Source of the DNA: an uncultured Bacilli bacterium | GTDB taxonomy: Bacteria > Bacillota_I > Bacilli_A > RF39 > UBA660 | Assembly: GCA_947632255.1 (NCBI GenBank) | Contig: CANROL010000048.1 | Location: 1-7,876 of the forward strand | Direction: 5' to 3' | Length of the DNA: 7,876 nucleotides | Shown here: piece by piece, positions 5,554-7,876 of the stretch | How the letters are laid out: the number at the start of each line of letters is the position of its first letter | How positions within the stretch are numbered: the first letter of the stretch is position 1 | Program-made: the position numbers and the translations under genes | The notes under the pieces: generated by a model | Seen by the model: the letters and a program-made list of their open reading frames with translations, nothing else | Databases searched by the model: none | Told to the model about the DNA's origin: nothing

Positions 5554-7344
5554 CTATTTTATTAATTTTTCTAAATCAGTAATTAAACCATCAAAATAAT
5601 TCATAGCTTCTTCTAAAGTATCTGGTTTATTCATATCTATTCCTACAACTTTTAAAGAAGCTATTGGATCAATAGAGCAACCTAAACTTAAAAATTTTAA
5701 ATATTTATTTATAATATCATCTTTCTTATTTAAAATATCCATGGCTATTTTAATCGCTGATGCATAAGCTGTAGCATATTGATAAACATAAAAATTCATA
5801 TAAAAATGTGGAATACGAGCCCATTCATATTTAATTTCTTCATCTATAACAACATTTTTACCATAATATTCTTGGTTTAATTTATAATAGATATTCTCTA
5901 AATCTTCATGAGTTAAAGGAGTACCTTTTTGATCTTCTTCATGGATCAAGTATTCAAATTCGGCAAACATAGTTTGTCTATAAATAGTAGCTTTAAAATC
6001 TTGAATTAAATCATCAAGTAAATATTTTTTTAGTTCTATATCATTTGTCTTATTAATTAAATATTTACTAAGTAATATTTGATTTACTTGACTCGCTACT
6101 TCAGCAACAAAAATTGAATAACCATAATCTTGATAACTTTGATTTTTTATTGCATAGTAATAATGCATGGCATGACCGAGTTCATGAGCTAAAGTAGAAA
6201 CACTATTTAAAGTACCATCAAAGCTTAATAAAACAAAAGGATGAACATTATAACAAGCTGTACAATAAGCCCCATTTCTCTTTCCTATATTCGCGGGATA
6301 ATCAATCCAACCTTCATTAAAAGCTTTATTTAAATTAGTTATATAATCATTACCTAATACTTTTAAAGCATCAAGAATTAAATTTTTAGCTTCTTCTTCA
6401 CTATATTTTTGTTTCACCTTTTTTATTATAGGAGTAGAAGTATCATAGATATGTAAATCTTTTAATTTTAAGATTTTTTTCTTTAAAGCCCAAAATTTAT
6501 CTAATTTATAGACATTTTCTTTAACAGTTTTTATTAAATTAACATAAATATCTTCCGGAATATCATTATGATATAAAGAAGAAGCTCTCGCACTTTTATA
6601 ACCTCTTAATAGAGCTATTTTATTATTATTTTTAACTTCCCCCATTAATAAAGCCGCATAAGTATTTTTAAAGTTAGCATAAGTTTTATATAAAGTTTTA
6701 AAAGCTCGCCTCCGGACATTGCGATCAGTTGATATCATAAATTCATGATAATTCTTTTCCGTTAGTTCTTCTAATTTACCTTCTTCATTTTTAATTTTGT
6801 CAAACTTTAAATCAGCATCCGTAAGTAAATCAAAGACTTCACTAGGTGTATTAAGAGAACCAATTAAATTAGATATAATATATTCTTCTTTATTACTTAA
6901 AGTATATTTTTTTAATTTAAAACTTTCTTTTAACATTCTTTCATAAACATTTAACTTTGGATTATCTTTAATATAATTTGCTATAACTTTATAATCTGCT
7001 TTTAATATTTCTGGTGCCACAAAAGAAGTTGTCGCTACATATTTTTGATATAAAAGATAAGTTTTATTATATAAAGCTTGATTTAGAGTATTCGTCGTAT
7101 CTTCATCATTTTTTAAATGAGCATAAATAAATAATTGTTCTAAATCACGACTAAATTTAGTATCAAATTCTAAAAATTGCCATAAAGTTTGAGCATTATC
7201 TAAGATATGATTTTCATATTTAGAATATAAAGCTAAATCATTATCTAAACGTTGATATTCAGTATCAAATTCTTTATAATCTTTATATAAATCAGTTGTA
7301 TGCCATTTATATTTAGCATTATAGCTAGTACGTGGTTGTCCCAT
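5554..7344 (-). CDS. pepF: Oligoendopeptidase F (M3 metallopeptidase)
   Basis: This is a cytoplasmic zinc endopeptidase that cleaves short peptides (about 7-17 residues in characterised PepF), completing protein turnover. The zinc site is intact: HELGH at 387-391 and the third ligand Glu415 in FVAEVAS. The PepF-specific C-terminal motif IPHFYMNFYVYQYATA (511-526) carries the conserved His and Tyr residues that shape the active site. The usual YATG is YATA here, and the usual AEVASTFNE reads AEVASQVNQ; neither touches the metal ligands. The 596 residues are typical of the family, and there is no signal peptide. AAGGA lies seven bases before the ATG. It sits between dnaK and dnaJ, 50 bases after the dnaK stop and with no promoter seen, so it is probably transcribed with the chaperones and may be heat-inducible. 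Confidence 0.95.
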   Translation of the reverse strand: MGQPRTSYNAKYKWHTTDLYKDYKEFDTEYQRLDNDLALYSKYENHILDNAQTLWQFLEFDTKFSRDLEQLFIYAHLKNDEDTTNTLNQALYNKTYLLYQKYVATTSFVAPEILKADYKVIANYIKDNPKLNVYERMLKESFKLKKYTLSNKEEYIISNLIGSLNTPSEVFDLLTDADLKFDKIKNEEGKLEELTEKNYHEFMISTDRNVRRRAFKTLYKTYANFKNTYAALLMGEVKNNNKIALLRGYKSARASSLYHNDIPEDIYVNLIKTVKENVYKLDKFWALKKKILKLKDLHIYDTSTPIIKKVKQKYSEEEAKNLILDALKVLGNDYITNLNKAFNEGWIDYPANIGKRNGAYCTACYNVHPFVLLSFDGTLNSVSTLAHELGHAMHYYYAIKNQSYQDYGYSIFVAEVASQVNQILLSKYLINKTNDIELKKYLLDDLIQDFKATIYRQTMFAEFEYLIHEEDQKGTPLTHEDLENIYYKLNQEYYGKNVVIDEEIKYEWARIPHFYMNFYVYQYATAYASAIKIAMDILNKKDDIINKYLKFLSLGCSIDPIASLKVVGIDMNKPDTLEEAMNYFDGLITDLEKLIK

Positions 7345-7368
7345 AAAAATTCCTTTCTAACTTAAGAG

Positions 7369-7390
7369 AAGTTCTAGTTTCCTAGAACTT
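7369..7390 (-). other. GAAA-capped intergenic hairpin between dnaK and pepF
   Basis: A perfect nine-base stem, AAGTTCTAG / CTAGAACTT, closed by a stable GAAA (GNRA) tetraloop, lies between the dnaK stop and the pepF ribosome site. It is followed by CTCTTAAG rather than a T-run, so it is at best a leaky terminator. It looks more like an mRNA-stability or processing element that protects the dnaK 3' end and lowers pepF-dnaJ output relative to dnaK. Confidence 0.55.
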
Positions 7391-7394
7391 TATC

Positions 7395-7876
7395 TTATTT
7401 TTCTTCATAATTAGCTTCAGCAACATCATCGATATTATTATTGTCTTTAGCATCAGCTTCATTATTAGTGCTATTTGCTTGTTCTTTAGATGCTTGTTCA
7501 TATACTTTAGTAGCTAATTTCATTGCCACATCATTTAAAGCTTGAGTTTTATTTTTAATATCATCAGTATCTGTTCCCTCTAAAGCTTTTCTTAAATCCA
7601 CCATTTTATCTTCAGCTTCTTTTTTATCCGCAGCATCAACTTTATCACCTAAATCTTGTAAAGCTTTTTCAGTTTGGAATAACATACTATCAGCTTCATT
7701 ACGAACTTCGGCTTCGGCTTTCCGTTTTTCATCAGCTTCTTTATTAGCTTCGGCTTCCTTCATCATTTTATCAATTTCTTCATCACTTAAATTAGTTGAA
7801 GAAGTAATAGTAATTGATTGTTCTTTATTAGTTCCTAAGTCTTTTGCTGTAACATTAACTATACCATTCGCATCAA
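7395..7876 (-). CDS. dnaK: Chaperone DnaK (Hsp70), C-terminal part (partial)
   Basis: The open frame runs off the right edge of the window, so only the last 159 codons are visible and the start lies outside. They begin DANGIVNVTAKDLGTNKEQSITIT, the end of the beta-sandwich substrate-binding domain, and continue with LSDEEIDKMMKEAEANKEADEKRK, the start of the helical lid. The charged helical lid follows (QTEKALQDLGDKV, then LRKALEGTDTDDI), then a Ser/Asn/Asp-rich linker and the C-terminal VAEANYEEK. That tail is a version of the D-V-V-D-A-E-Y/F-E-E motif seen in bacterial DnaK. DnaK is the ATP-driven Hsp70 that works with DnaJ and GrpE. An internal ATG at 7766 is only the Met of DKMMKEAE and is not a separate gene start. 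Confidence 0.97.
   Translation of the reverse strand, partial: DANGIVNVTAKDLGTNKEQSITITSSTNLSDEEIDKMMKEAEANKEADEKRKAEAEVRNEADSMLFQTEKALQDLGDKVDAADKKEAEDKMVDLRKALEGTDTDDIKNKTQALNDVAMKLATKVYEQASKEQANSTNNEADAKDNNNIDDVAEANYEEK

Noticed and set aside
7395..7766. A separate 123-residue charged protein starting MMKEAEANKEADEKRK
   Set aside because: The frame continues upstream to the window edge with unmistakable DnaK sequence (DANGIVNVTAKDLG...), so it is only the end of dnaK.
55..7876. Mycoplasma-type genetic code (TGA = Trp), suggested by the AT-richness and Mollicutes-like surface protein
   Set aside because: Conserved tryptophans (for example WW in the surface protein and W14 in PepF) are TGG, and every gene reads intact under the standard code.
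1..7876. CRISPR arrays, insertion sequences, integrase or attachment sites, and toxin-antitoxin or defence genes
   Set aside because: No regularly spaced direct repeats, terminal inverted repeats, transposase motifs or defence domains were found. The window is mainly housekeeping sequence.

Overview
The window is very AT-rich (under about 30% G+C by eye). Every recognisable gene lies on the minus strand, so the region reads from right to left. Trp is encoded by TGG, and the six stops visible here are TAA or TAG. The code is therefore standard and not the Mollicutes TGA=Trp code. Strong GGAGG-type ribosome sites, extended -10 promoters, the DnaK/DnaJ/MtaB sequences and a Firmicutes-style 6S RNA point to a low-GC Bacillota. 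The secreted-protein family in the middle (WRIVRINGDGT ... AGGLFG ... YLRPVINL ... GTINDPY) is one I associate with uncultured gut Bacilli/Mollicutes relatives such as RF39-type lineages; that placement is an inference.

Layout in transcription order. (1) 7876-4403: the chaperone block. It holds the C-terminal third of dnaK (cut by the window edge), a GAAA-capped intergenic hairpin, the M3 peptidase gene pepF, then dnaJ, whose ribosome site overlaps the pepF stop, closed by an intrinsic terminator that overlaps the dnaJ stop codon. (2) 4366-3095: a membrane-anchored extracellular protein of a lineage-typical family, with its own near-consensus promoter (TTGACA-17-TATACT). (3) 3037-1162: a small operon of an unrecognised single-pass membrane protein with an acidic tail, followed by mtaB (ms2t6A tRNA methylthiotransferase), ending at a bidirectional terminator. 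(4) 1187-944: a non-coding stretch with four compact stem-loops, mutually exclusive CACC/GGTG pairings, a good plus-strand promoter and two terminators. This is a candidate small RNA or attenuator and is the least explained part of the window. (5) 943-772: a 6S RNA with its own extended -10 promoter. (6) 738-55: tcdA (cyclic t6A dehydratase), followed within 3 bases by the first 17 codons of another gene, perhaps hflX.

The pieces fit together in two ways. dnaK-dnaJ-mtaB echoes the order of the Bacillus subtilis dnaK operon (hrcA-grpE-dnaK-dnaJ-yqeT-yqeU-yqeV), but pepF is inserted and the prmA/rsmE pair is replaced by two envelope genes. MtaB and TcdA both finish the same modified nucleotide, t6A37 of ANN-decoding tRNAs. 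The 6S-tcdA adjacency also resembles the bsrA-yrvM neighbourhood of B. subtilis, as far as I recall it.

No mobile element, CRISPR array, tRNA or rRNA was found. Most of the window is ordinary housekeeping sequence. The candidate novelty is confined to 1014-1190 and, more weakly, to the two unrecognised membrane proteins.
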